Source of the DNA: Agapetus fuscipes
Lineage: Eukaryota; Arthropoda; Insecta; Trichoptera; Glossosomatidae
Direction: 5' to 3'
Assembly (NCBI GenBank): GCA_951799405.1
Contig: OX637354.1
Span: 2,294,001 to 2,358,000 of the forward strand
Length of the DNA stretch: 64,000 nucleotides
The translations under genes and the position numbers were made by a program. Every line of letters begins with the position of its first letter. Positions within the stretch are counted from its first letter, which is position 1. The notes under the pieces were generated by a model, which saw nothing but the letters and a program-made list of their open reading frames with translations, was not told the DNA's origin and made no database searches. Of this stretch, positions 20,016 to 30,060 are shown piece after piece.

Positions 20016-21252
20016 CATGACAGAACGACACATGACATAACAACACATGACATTACATCACATGGCAAAAATCACATCGCACTGGCAATACATCACATAA
20101 CAAAACAGTACAATGACAAACTATCACAGGAAAGTACATCTCTATGACAAAACATCACAAGGCAAAACATCACACTGCACTGGCAATACATCACATAACA
20201 AAACAGTACAATGACAAACTATCACAGGAAAGTACATCACAATGACAAAACATCACAAGGCAAAACATCACATCACACTGGCAATACATCACATAACAAA
20301 ACAGTACACTGACAAACTATCACAGGAAAGTACATCAAAATGACAAAACATCATAAGGCAAAACATCACATCGCACTGGCAATACATCACATAACAAAAC
20401 AGTACAATGACAAACTATCACAGGAAAGTACATAAAAATGACAAAGCATCACAAGGCAAAACATCACATCGCACTGGCAATACATTACATAACAAAACAG
20501 TACAATGACAAACTATCACAGGAAAGTACATCACAATGACAAAGCATCGCAAGGCAAAACATCACATCGCACTGGCAATACATCACATAACAAAACATTA
20601 GAATGACAAACTACCACAGGAAAGTACATCACAATGACAAAGCATCACAAAGCGAAACATCACAATGACAAAACAACAAATATTTAAAACAGAACATACC
20701 ATAAACGGCACATGAAAAACATTACATAATGCAAAACAAAAAATACCAAAAAAAACAAAAAAGATATGAGAAAATGAAGCACATGCATGGAGGAAGTATT
20801 CAATGAAGGAGCTGTGAATGTGATTTAATATCCTGATCTAATGTCTTTGACACCATCCATTGTTTATAATGCTGTCTCGCTCACGACATATAAAATGCTT
20901 TTGTCATTTTCTATGTGAGCAACGTGTCTCTACTCCGTTTTCAATCTATTTACATATGACAATGGAAACCATGAAATCACCATGGCAACGGAATTTGTTA
21001 CTAGTGTTGTTGAAAATATTTGATAAATTCCGAATTCAAAAATGTTCCGACCTCATTGTATACGGGATGATTTTCACAAGTAAGTTCTTATATATCGATG
21101 AACACATCATATACATATTTTGCAACGGCATAATACGCATTAATTCATATTTTTTTGCGTTGTTTGTGATGTGTTGTGTTTGTGTTGTACTGTCATTTTG
21201 ATGTTCTGTCATGTGTCGTTTTGTGTCTGTGTGCTTTTCTATCTTGTAACCG
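20016..21252. mobile_element. Foldback-like element copy F4 with satellite arm
   Basis: The left arm (20016-20690) begins ATGACAGAACGACACATGAC and then becomes a 98-bp tandem array. The right arm (21163-21252) is short and ends GTCGTTTTGTGTCTGTGTGC, then TATCTTGTAACC, matching the F1 end GGTTCCATGATAGAAC in inverse with mismatches. The spacer (20690-21160) is unique to this pair and encodes nothing recognisable. No target duplication is seen. The counterpart is F5 at 42516-44338. Confidence 0.65.
20081..20668. repeat. 98-bp tandem satellite, about 6 units
   Basis: The landmark ACTGGCAATACATCACATAA recurs at 20081, 20179, 20277, 20375, 20473 and 20571, exactly 98 bp apart. Each unit divides into six pieces of 15-21 bp, each containing CATCACA or CATAACA followed by GACAAA or CAAAAC, the same short module that builds the arms of the other foldback-like elements. 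Confidence 0.95.
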
Positions 21253-21524
21253 GAGAGATATGTGCCAAGGAGAGTTATGGGCTGCAGCTTCCAAATATAT
21301 TTTTCAAGTGTTGAGATCTTCATATTGTGTAGAATCCCATACAGGATAACCTGGAATGGCGGAGGTCATGCTGTTAGAGGATCTGCGGGACAAAGGTCCG
21401 CCTGGATATGAGGACCCCCGCAGGGTCTGTGGGTGAGGTGAGGGGAAGGAATCGCGAGCAGAAACACGCCGCGACTCTTACCTTAGAGAAGCATATTATT
21501 ATAGCATATCCACAGATCACGGTA
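21253..21524. other. Low-copy sequence
   Basis: A moderately GC-rich block (GGTCCGCCTGGATATGAGG, CCCCGCAGGGTCTGTGGG) with no recognisable gene. Conserved in copy 2 at 44339-44610, so it is part of the duplicated segment. Confidence 0.4.
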
Positions 21525-21778
21525 TTCCTTGACTTATAGGTTGGTATGAGGCTGACCACCCATACTGTAAAAAATGGTTCACTTTGCCAATGTCACCCCT
21601 GTTTCAGGGAAGGTCGTCAAAAGTTGTGGGGCTTATGTTCATTTGAGGTTTGGATTTTATTTGTAAGTACACATTCAGCATTTGTAAGCGCGAACTACAC
21701 TTGTTGGTTTGTGGGCATACATCTGAGAGCTTTAAATGATTATATCCTTGCAACTTAGATTATAGATTATTATTATTA
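21525..21778 (+). mobile_element. LINE-A 3' tail copy
   Basis: TTCCTTGACTTATAGGTTGG to TTAGATTATAGATTATTATT. The counterpart is 44610-44865. Confidence 0.83.
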
Positions 21779-21805
21779 CGGAGTCTATCTATAATCTAAG
21801 TTTCT

Positions 21806-22098
21806 TGGACCGGTCCGTAGTCCAGTGGCAACACTTCGGACTCGTAAATGGAAGGTTGTGGATTCGAATCCCGGCGGAGCACAAAAATATACCATTTATA
21901 TTTCCAAAATGTGCTCTTCGCTGGGTTGAAAAATTCATAAACCGTTCACTGAAAGGTACATCAAACCTTACAACAACTGCATCTTGCTTGAGAATTGGCG
22001 CTTTCAACAGCGACGACCAACCTCACAGAGGGCTCTTGAGGTGTGATACACACAAATACAGCGCTCACCAAATAAATCATCCTAATATTATATTAGTT
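21806..22098 (+). mobile_element. SINE-2 copy
   Basis: Begins CTTGGACCGGTCCGTAGTCC, keeping a trace of the 5S-to-tRNA joint. Has GTGGATTCGAATCCCGG and the CAGCGCTCACCAAATAAATC tail. A small deletion removes part of the CTTTACCAAAGACCGG segment. The counterpart is 44893-45183. Confidence 0.87.
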
Positions 22099-22670
22099 GT
22101 ATATACCTTAAAGGTAAACTGAATAAGTGCTGATTCACTGATTTGATAAATCGTGGATAAAACATTTTATTAGGTGTAACTTCTGTTCAGCCATGCGGTA
22201 GAAAATGGTTCACTTTGCCAATGTCACCCCTGTTTCAGGGAAGGTCAGCAGGAGTTGCAATACATGTATGAGTTCGCGCTTAAACATGTCGCATGTGGAC
22301 CTACAATATAAAAACCCAATCACAAATGAACATAGGTCCTGCAAACTTTTTGCTTATGGTTATTGTCCAAGTATAGGTTTGTGTCCAAAAGTTAGGTGTG
22401 CTGTGATTTTTTTTATCTACGGAGTTCTTTTCAAAGCGCTAGCAAGCTCCAACTTGGTTTGATATCCAAAGTGTGAGGAATTTAGCAGAATAGCGCTTCT
22501 AGGGTAAGTATTTTTTGAAGTGAAGGCCTCCGTAAGTTATTTTGCGAGTTGTCTGAGATGTTCCCTTCCTACGCAGCCGAACATTATTCAGTTTTGTTTT
22601 GTCGTTTCTCACCCTCACCCCCCCACCCGGCCACAGGGGGTGGTGGCCCACGCCAGGGTAGTGACTCATG

Positions 22671-23429
22671 GTGACAGGACAGAACGCCACAGTGACAAAA
22701 CGAGGCATGACAAAACGACACATGACAGAACGACATATGACAGAATGACACATGACAGAACGACATAACAGAATGACACATGACAGAAGGGCACATGACA
22801 GAACGACATAACAGAATGACACATGACAGAAGGGCACATGACAGAACGACACATGACAGAATGACACATGACAGAACGACACATGACAGAACGCATATGA
22901 AACGGCTTTGTCTTGTGATGTTCTTTCCTGTGACGTTTTGTCATTGTGATGTTCTGTCCTGTGTCACTTTGTCATGTGTCGTTTTATCATGTGTCGTTTT
23001 GTCACAGTGTCGTTATTTCATTGTCATGTGTCGTTTTGTAACTGTGTCGTTTTGTCACCGAGTCGTTATTTCATTTTTCGTTTATCATGTGTCGCTATAT
23101 TATGTGTCATTTAATCATGTGTTGTTTTGTCATGTGTCGTTTTGTCACTGTGTCGTTTTGTCACCGTGTCGTTATTTCATTTTTCGTTTATCATGTGTCG
23201 CTATATTATGTGTCGTTTAATCATGTGTTGTTTTGTCATGTGTCATTCTGTAATTTATCTCTCTGCCACTGTGTCATTTTGTCATCGTGTCGTTATTTCA
23301 TTTTTCGTTTATCATGTGTCGCTATATTATGTGTCGTTTAATCATGTGTTGTTTTGTCATGTGTCATTCTGTCATTTATCTCTCTGCCACTGTGTCATTT
23401 TGTCATCGTGTCGTTCTAGCACGGAACCT
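22671..23429. mobile_element. Foldback-like element copy F2
   Basis: An exact 9-bp duplication TGACTCATG flanks the element (22662-22670, 23430-23438). The left arm starts GTGACAGGACAGAACG and consists of ACACATGACAGAACG modules. At about 22900 the polarity flips to TCATGTGTCGTTTTG modules, ending TGTCGTTCTAGCACGGAACC. A larger unit (GTTTATCATGTGTCGC...) repeats three times within the right arm. There is almost no unique centre. Long low-complexity frames here are read-through of the repeats, not genes. Confidence 0.82.
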
Positions 23430-23616
23430 TGACTCATGTGTGCGAGTCCCGCCTCACTATTTATGTGGCAATATCTGAGATTTTATGTGCCCCCACCATT
23501 CCCCCATCCCTCCACTGTATAGTGTGTATAGGCCTGCTTAGCATCTATATGCACTGGGATACTGGACAAGGGTAGAGGCAAGGGCGGCGAGAGATCGGAA
23601 AATAGTTTCAAAATAT

Positions 23617-23918
23617 TGTTACAAATTATGGATTCGTAGTACCTACGTGCGCCGAAGCACGATGTTGTGTGACTAACAATCTGGAAGTGTTTCATAGAAG
23701 GATGTGAAATAATCTCGAACACGCAAGAATCGTCTCTGCCGCACATATATGCACGGGCAAAGATTCTGTGGTAGAGCCAGAGTCTCTTTGAACATTTAGA
23801 CGCGAAGTCGATAAGCTAAAGCAAGAAGAGTGCTTTGTAACCAATATTGTGCAAAATAAATCTTGTTAAATAAATAAATTGCAGTTTAATTTAAAAGAAC
23901 CCCAGTAAAATCTTAACA
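23617..23918 (+). mobile_element. Solo LTR, 302 bp
   Basis: TGTTACAAATTATGG starts it and AAAATCTTAACA ends it. The 4-bp duplication ATAT flanks it (23613-23616, 23919-23922). AATAAATCTTG lies near the 3' end. Its shared 3' region (GTCTCTTTGAACATTTAGAC and TTAATTTAAAAGAACCC) recurs at 60690-60798. The counterpart in copy 2 is 46628-46936. Confidence 0.82.
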
Positions 23919-23969
23919 ATATGAAAGTATGTCTGTGTATGTTTACTTATCATTATATTATATCAGTAG

Positions 23970-24150
23970 TCCGGTCGATAGCTCAGGTGGTAGAGTGCTT
24001 GCATTCCATGCCGAAAGCTCAGGTTCGAATCCCACCGAGGGTGTCAGAAATGATTTCCCGTTTCGGTGTTTATTTCAAACCCCAAAATAAAAATACCGGC
24101 AAGGCTTGCTCAGCCTTCACAATAAATGAGCACCAATGTTCTCGGGAGAA
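23970..24150 (+). mobile_element. SINE-1 copy, 5' half
   Basis: CGGTCGATAGCTCAGGTGGT and CAGGTTCGAATCCCACC mark the head. The element breaks after TCAGCCTTCACAATAAATGAG. A LINE-C scrap (HVMRNEIYR, about 24180-24215) follows. The counterpart is 47339-47525. Confidence 0.85.
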
Positions 24151-24224
24151 AATGCGGCAAGGAGAATGCTGATTCATGTAACTACCTTGAACACGTTATG
24201 AGGAATGAAATATATCGAAAAATA

Positions 24225-25009
24225 ATACTTTTTTTATTTTTTATTGAGGTACGCCTCTGCTCCAGTTTGACTTACACCCCCGTAGTACATTTTTTCATCC
24301 CTCTCCTCCGGCACACTCCGCCACCAGAGGCGCACCCTCTCACAGAGCGCTATACAGACCTTAAATACAATAATATTTGCAGCCTTAGTCTCCTGGTTTC
24401 GCATTGGTGTTTTTTTTTTTCATTTCAAGAGCGGATAATTTATTGGTATTTATTCGCAATATAAATCTATCCCCACTATTGTTAAGGCTTTTCACCCCCC
24501 TTACACAGCATCACACTTGCATGACATGTCCGCTGCGACATTCTGATCGGAATGCGCTTTTTACAGTGGTGAGACCGGAGATAACTATCGAGCCTTCTGG
24601 CGCTTTTGCGCCTCTTACGTGAGCCCCGGACTGGATCTCCTCCCAGTCAATTGAGGACGCCATCAGCACATCCTTGTGATTGGCACGAAGTAGTAAGAAG
24701 CGCATCTCGATGACATTGCACCGAGTCAGTAACTTCGGGTTTTTGCTGTTTTCTCTAGTGGACGAACAGGTATATCTAGAATCACTGCTGGGTCGGGTCA
24801 CGACCATCGGGAAGGCCTTCCGCCACAAAAAAAAAAATAGCATTGCATGAGCGTTCTGTGATACGCTTCCCCGGATGGAAGTGTATAAACGGAATGGGTA
24901 TGAGGTGGATTTTCGCAATGTTGCGTGACATGTGTGAGGTCGGAATTTTGGAAATGGTGCAAAAATGTCTGTGGTCATTTGGCTGGATTGGTTCCAAATC
25001 TCACGACGA
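24225..25009. other. Unassigned low-copy block
   Basis: Largely free of the repeats seen elsewhere. A minus frame of 155 residues spans 24511-24978, but in copy 2 an indel breaks it into pieces of 68 and 109 residues. A second open frame runs on the plus strand near 24840-25020. Neither resembles a family I know. This is the most plausible place in the window for host-derived or older unknown sequence. The counterpart is 47582-48385. Confidence 0.3.
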
Positions 25010-25275
25010 CTCTCTAATCTAATCTAATCTAATCTAAGTTGCAAAGATATGAAACATTTAGGGTTCACATTATATGCATTCTCATAAGCAGACACGTAAC
25101 AGTTCGCGCTTACACATGCCGCATGTGAACCTACAACATAAAAACCAAATCTCAAATGGACAAACACCCTGCAACTCCTGCCAACCTTCCCTGAAAGAGG
25201 CGTGACATTGGCAAAGTTAAACATTTTTTACAGCATGGGTGGTTAGCCGCATACCAACCTATAAGTCAAGGAACA
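25010..25275 (-). mobile_element. LINE-A 3' tail copy
   Basis: Minus strand from CCTTGACTTATAGGTTGG to TTAGATTAGATTAGATTAGA, four ATTAG-type units in this copy. The counterpart is 48386-48655. The next 25280-25750 contains AT-rich sequence with no feature I can name, except that it is duplicated at 48660-49125. Confidence 0.82.
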
Positions 25276-25751
25276 TACACAACAGATTACATTTTTAAAA
25301 TGAAAATAAGCTACAATACTAATTATACGTTATTTAAAACTACAATAAACATTTCTGTTTTCCTTGTGCACTTAAGTTGTATACTTTATATGACTAGTCA
25401 CGGATTGCACCCTTCGCGTGACTGGGCTGGAATTAAAAGTATCATAATTCAATTACATGTGGCTTATATTATCACGCAAGAATGCTGAATGCCGAGTGAC
25501 CATCTGCAGGGAGTACACATGTAAGACACGATTGTCTGCGAGGACTTTGTATGGCCGTATTGTTAATGTTATTACGTCTTTTGTTACGAAAATAAGCGTG
25601 AAGCTCCTCACAGGACTAAATAAAGGGATTACGTTGTTATTTTTATGCTTTACCTCATTGTTTCCTAAAGGTCTCCCATTCTTCTATTCAGAACCGTTGA
25701 CTAAGTCGTTGACATACACGCAACTCAATCTAGGCAGTTATTATTTCTATT

Positions 25752-26045
25752 ATCTATAATCTAAGTTGCAACGATATACTAATATCCTTCTATAATAATC
25801 TATCTATAATCTAAGTTGCAAGGATATATTCATTCAAAGCTCTCAGATGTATGCCCACAAACAGACACGTGTAGTTCGCGCTTACAAATGCTGATTGTGT
25901 ACTTACAAATAAAATCCAAACCTCAAATGAACATAAGCCCTGCAACTCTTGCCGACATTCCCTGAAACAGGGGTGACATTGGCAAAGTGAACCATTTTTT
26001 ACAGTATGGGTGGTCAGCCTCATACCAACCTATATGTCAAGGAAT
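25752..26045 (-). mobile_element. LINE-A 3' tail copy
   Basis: Minus strand tail with GCGAACTACACGTGTCTG and a TTATAGATAG-type end. The counterpart at 49130-49375 has lost the middle portion (including that motif). Confidence 0.82.
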
Positions 26046-26146
26046 TTCAGAAAGAATATATGTAAGTCAAGAACTTCAAGGGTCATATTTTATACATGCC
26101 CATGGTTTGTTTTGCGAGGTTTGTCTTTTTTAAGGAATCCTGTGGT

Positions 26147-26472
26147 CCGGCCGATAGCTCAGTTGGTAGAGTGCTGACATTCCATGCCGTGAGCCCGGGT
26201 TCGAATCTCGCCGAGGGTGTCAGAAATGATTTCCCGTTTCGGTGTTTATTTCAAACCCCCAAAATAAAATACCGGCAACGCTTACTCAGCCTTCACAAGA
26301 ATGAGTACTAGCACTTTCGGGAGCTGGAAAAACCCTCACTTTAACTGAAGTGGTTGGCGTAAGGCCGGTCCCCTTACCTGTAAAAATAAAAACGTTCAAC
26401 TCGCCACATGCGACCCCTTCATGGATAACGCAGCAAGAAGTTACACTATATGTGTAGCTTAGTTGCGAAATT
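26147..26472 (+). mobile_element. SINE-1 full-length copy
   Basis: GGCCGATAGCTCAGTTGGTA and GGGTTCGAATCTCGCC, complete body, 3' end TGTGTAGCTTAGTTGCG. The counterpart at 49472-49798 has lost GTAGA from the A-box region. Confidence 0.9.
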
Positions 26473-26474
26473 GC

Positions 26475-27118
26475 GAAGTTGCATCTGTGCAGCATACTCC
26501 CTAAATTTCAGAGACTCTAGGGGTCTACGACACTCGTTATAGTGCCGCAGATGTGCTGGTAATATAGCGGTTGATGTCCTGATCCTTTGTAGCAGAACTG
26601 TTAGCTGTGTAGTGTTGTGTTGTGTGTTGCGTTGGCTTTGTTTTCAGACACTGAATAGAAGTGGCGATGTATAATATTATATATTAGTCTTAAAAAATAA
26701 CCAAATTAAATTATTTTGTAAGTGCAGCATTTGTAAGCGCGCAATTACGCGTCTGTTTGTAGGCAGGCATTTAATATGAATCTTTAAGTGTTAATATTAT
26801 ATATCATTGCAACTTAGATTAAATATAGGTACAAGTCTTGTATTTAATTAATTTTTTTTTATATTTATTTCTATATTTTAATATTTTCGTATCTAATTTA
26901 AAAATATGTAGGTACGAGTATATTGTTCTATTGTTGAATTTTTTTTCATTATGCTTCCATGATTAAATTTTTGGGTCGAAAATATCACAATTTAATTCAA
27001 TTTTACAAAGAAAGAATGATTGCTACATTTTCTTGCATAAGAAATTTTTGTCATTTTTTTGTATACTCGTAGATTTATTTTTAAGATTTTGTTGTTTACT
27101 TAAATGTTATTTATTACT
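26475..27118. other. Repeat remnant and AT-rich spacer
   Basis: 26490-26560 repeats the block AGAGACTCTAGGGGTCTA seen at 16310-16350. 26720-26830 is a LINE-A tail piece. The remainder is AT-rich. In copy 2 a solo LTR (50117-50553) occupies the point equivalent to about 26790. Confidence 0.5.
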
Positions 27119-27380
27119 CGTATTCCTTGACTTAAAGGTTGGTATGAGGCTGACCACCCATACTGTAAAAAATGGTTCACTTTGCCAATGTCACCCCTGT
27201 TTCAGGGAATGTCGGCAAGAGTTGCAGGGCTTATGTTCATTTGAGGTTTGGATTTTATTTGTAAGTACACAATCAGCATTTGTAAGCGCGAACTACACGT
27301 GTTTGTTTGTGGGCATACATCTGAGAGCTTTGAATGAATATATCCTTGCAACTTAGATTATAGATTATAGATTAAGACCT
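27119..27380 (+). mobile_element. LINE-A 3' tail copy, copy 1 only
   Basis: Complete tail with upstream 3' UTR spacer from about 27020. Copy 2 (about 50770) reads straight through without it, so it is an insertion difference. Confidence 0.82.
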
Positions 27381-27519
27381 TTTGTGAATACAGCAAAATT
27401 AATATATAAATACACGCAAAAATATGTATTCCATGAATTTATATAGGTACACAATATGTATACATATTTTTATCTACAAAAAAATACAAAGGATTCTATG
27501 TACATCCGAAAATATGTGT

Positions 27520-27795
27520 ATTTAATTCTAATCTAATCTAATCTAATCTAATCTAAGTTGCAAGGATATGTTACATTGGAGATTCACATTACATGCATTC
27601 TCACAACCAGACACGTACAAGTTCGCGCTTGCACATGCCTCATGTGAACCTACAACATAAAAACCAAATCTCAAATGGACATACACCCTGCAACTCTTGC
27701 CGTGCTTCCCTGAGACAGGGGTGACATTGGCAAAGTGAAACCATTTTTACAGCATGGGTGGTCAGCCGCATACCAACCTATAAGTCAAGGAACAC
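27520..27795 (-). mobile_element. LINE-A 3' tail copy, copy 1 only
   Basis: Minus strand tail ending in five TTAGA-type units (27521-27556). Copy 2 joins its flanks directly near 50935. Confidence 0.82.
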
Positions 27796-27852
27796 AATTA
27801 ATATTGTAAATTTATTTTCATGGCTTAAAAGTTGCATAATGATAATTATATT

Positions 27853-28133
27853 AGGATGATTTATTTGGTGAGCGCTGTTTTTGTGTGTGTCACACCTCAA
27901 GAGCCTTGGTCGTCGCTGTAGAAAGCGCCAATTCTCAAGCAAGACCCAGTTGTTGTAAGGTTGGATGGACCTTTCAGTGACCGGTCTTTGGTAAAGGTTT
28001 ATGAATTTTTCAGCCCAGCAAAGAGCGTATTTGGAAATATAAATGGTATATTTATGTGCTCCGCCTGGATTCGAATCCACAACCTTCCATTTACGAGTCC
28101 GAAGTGTTGCCACTGGACGGACGGACCGTCCAA
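27853..28133 (-). mobile_element. SINE-2 copy
   Basis: On the minus strand it runs from the CGGTCCGTCCGTCC start through GTGGATTCGAATCC to the tail CAGCGCTCACCAAATAAATC. The head has lost TAGTCC-type bases that the counterpart (50987-51265) keeps. Confidence 0.86.
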
Positions 28134-28134
28134 G

Positions 28135-28492
28135 AATAGACATACACCCTGCAACTCTTGCCGTCCTTCCCTGAAGCAGGGGCGACATTGGTAAAGTGAA
28201 CCATTTTCTACAGCATGGGTAGTTAGCCACATACCAACCTTTTAGTCAAGGAGTATACACAACAAATTACATTTTAGACATAAACAAATGAATAAATATT
28301 GAAATCAAATACAAAATACAAAATTCTAATTTAAAATTTTTACAACAATTGGAAAACTTGAAAAACCCTAGTCCTAGCTGCATTTAAGCATTACAGATCA
28401 ACCGCCATTTTTTTCTGTCCTTACATACTTCTTTCATTTCATCCAGAGTCATTACCTTCTTTTTACAAGCTCTCCTTTTATTATGACTGGAT
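28135..28492 (-). mobile_element. LINE-A copy: 3' UTR and decayed C-terminal ORF
   Basis: The tail (28140-28260) is followed by the coding end (complement of CTTCTTTCATTTCATCC, giving DEMKEVC). Internally shortened. The counterpart is 51268-51625. Confidence 0.78.
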
Positions 28493-28494
28493 AT

Positions 28495-28592
28495 TTCGTA
28501 AAAGTAAATAGGTCCCTAAGCACCACATACAACGCCTTCGGGGATAACGCAGGCAAGAAATTGCATTACATGTGTAGCTTAGTTGCACAAAA
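28495..28592 (+). mobile_element. SINE-1 3' fragment
   Basis: GTAAATAGGTCCCTAAGCAC, CTTCGGGGATAACGCAGGC and TGTGTAGCTTAGTTGC, without head. Counterpart at 51628-51722. From 28600 to 29070 the sequence is duplicated in copy 2 (51725-52195) and shows no feature beyond a small CCCCGAGAAA/CTCGGGG hairpin near 28835-28880. Confidence 0.72.
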
Positions 28593-29072
28593 AAAAAAAC
28601 ATACGACGACGACATATGTTAAAGATTTGACAACAGTATGTTTTATGTATATATACATATATGCTAGGGATGTGATATGAGGGGTGAGTTTATTAAAAAC
28701 CCGAATGTGCTTTTCGGGTTTCCCCGAGCCACCCCTATCCAGTATAGTGGGCGGCAAAAGTAGCAAAAGTAGGGGGTAGCCAGCTGTCTTACATTAAAAA
28801 AAGGGAAATACATTTTTCACTGGCATTGTTTTTCCCCGAGAAAATATGTTTTTTTCCCCGGATTTTTCTCGGGGAATTGTGGATTTTTGTTTTCGGATCG
28901 TCAGTGTGGAGCTGCGCTAATGCACAATGACTAATGATGAAGGAATTTTGTTTAAATAAATTATTTAAAAACCTGGAAAATCCCACCCCCCATCAGATAA
29001 TGTATTTAGACTGAATAATAAACCCGCTTTTTTAGTTAATTTTAATATTCTTGCCAACAAAACGATATTTTT

Positions 29073-29225
29073 TTATGTGGACCTACAATATAAAAACCCA
29101 ATCTCAATGAACATAAGCCCTGCAACTCTTGCCGACCTTCCCTGAAACCGGGGTGACATTGTGAACCATTTTTACAGGTTGAGTGGTCAGCCTCATACCA
29201 ACCTATAAGTCAAGTAATACAAACA
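29073..29225 (-). mobile_element. LINE-A 3' tail fragment
   Basis: Truncated tail, minus strand, from CTTGACTTATAGGTTGG to the GATTGGGTTTTTATATTG segment. Confidence 0.72.
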
Positions 29226-29261
29226 ATTAATTACATTTAAGTATATAAAACAAACAAACAC

Positions 29262-29410
29262 TAAGCAAAGCTCATGAAAAACTTCTCACCTAAAGGACTT
29301 TCACACATTTTTAGTTTTAACTCTCGTATAAAATTGGAAAAAAGGTTCATTTATCTGAGAAACCCATATTAGCTTCGCATGTCACTTATTCAGTTTTACC
29401 TTTAAGTTCT
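29262..29410. mobile_element. Half of a CCTTAAAGGTAAAACT-type MITE
   Basis: TTTATCTGAGAAACCCATAT and CACTTATTCAGTTTTACCTT match the right half of the element at 6074-6313. Confidence 0.5.
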
Positions 29411-29439
29411 CGATATATACTTGCAGTGGTGGTATGCCA

Positions 29440-29517
29440 AATATCTGAAGACAGCTCTGCAGAGGTTCTGTACCCCCCTAGCGGAACGGCGACAGAGTTA
29501 CAGTCACAGTTACTGCA
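29440..29517 (+). mobile_element. LINE-B 3' terminus
   Basis: GCTCTGCAGAGGTTCTG, CCCTAGCGGAACGGCGACAG and ACAGTT-type repeats. It is the last ~75 bp of the family. The counterpart is 53497-53570. Confidence 0.72.
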
Positions 29518-29689
29518 GCTTTGACTCCTCCTTGCGATAATGGGCAAACTTTGCTCATCATGTCACTGTATTCTACTATGACGTAGAGAAACGTTGTAGT
29601 GCGAGATTTATGAGAGATTCTCTAGAAATTCATCAAGCCGGTATTTCAATTGTTCTTAACTGTCAATTTCTTATTCTTTTTGTGCCACT

Positions 29690-29795
29690 TTTATCGAAGA
29701 TTGAAGATTTTCATAGCTATTTTGACTTTACACGCTGCGGCTCGAAACAGGGTGCTTCTGCCGAACCACTGTCGCAGGTTTATCAGTCACGATGA
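29690..29795 (-). mobile_element. LINE-C fragment
   Basis: Same end as 2790-2915 (CACTGTCGCAGG, GAAACAGGGTGCTTCTGCCG on the plus strand), encoding the LRQWFG-type C-terminus in reverse. The counterpart is 53740-53840. Confidence 0.65.
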
Positions 29796-29879
29796 TTTTT
29801 TAAATTGGAAAGTATTGACTTTTTTGTTGTATAGATTTCTTTTTAAGGTTTTTGTTGTTTTTATAGACTTTTATACTTT

Positions 29880-30060
29880 AAAAAATGGTTCACTTTGCCA
29901 ATGTCACCCCTGTTTCAGGGAAGGTCGGCAAAAGTTGAAGATCTTATGTTCATTTGAGGTTTGGATTTTAATTTGGAAGTACACATTCAGTATTTGTAAG
30001 CGCGAAATACACGTGTCTGTTTGTGAGCATGCAATTAATATAAGCTTTAAATGTTAATAA
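29880..30060 (+). mobile_element. LINE-A 3' tail copy
   Basis: AAAAATGGTTCACTTTGCC through GCGCGAAATACACGTGTC, ending at TTAATAATAATAATAAC where the CR1/L2-like LINE begins. Confidence 0.78.

Noticed and set aside
20081..20668. Regular 98-bp repeats as a possible CRISPR array
   Set aside because: The units are contiguous with no unique spacers, the genome is eukaryotic, and the repeat derives from the foldback module.
22499..23432. Several overlapping frames of 70-146 codons on both strands
   Set aside because: Same cause: a 15-bp repeat keeps many frames open. There is no non-repetitive protein content.
24511..24978. 155-codon minus frame as a host gene
   Set aside because: Single-base indels break it in copy 2, there is no recognisable domain, and no splice or promoter context is visible.
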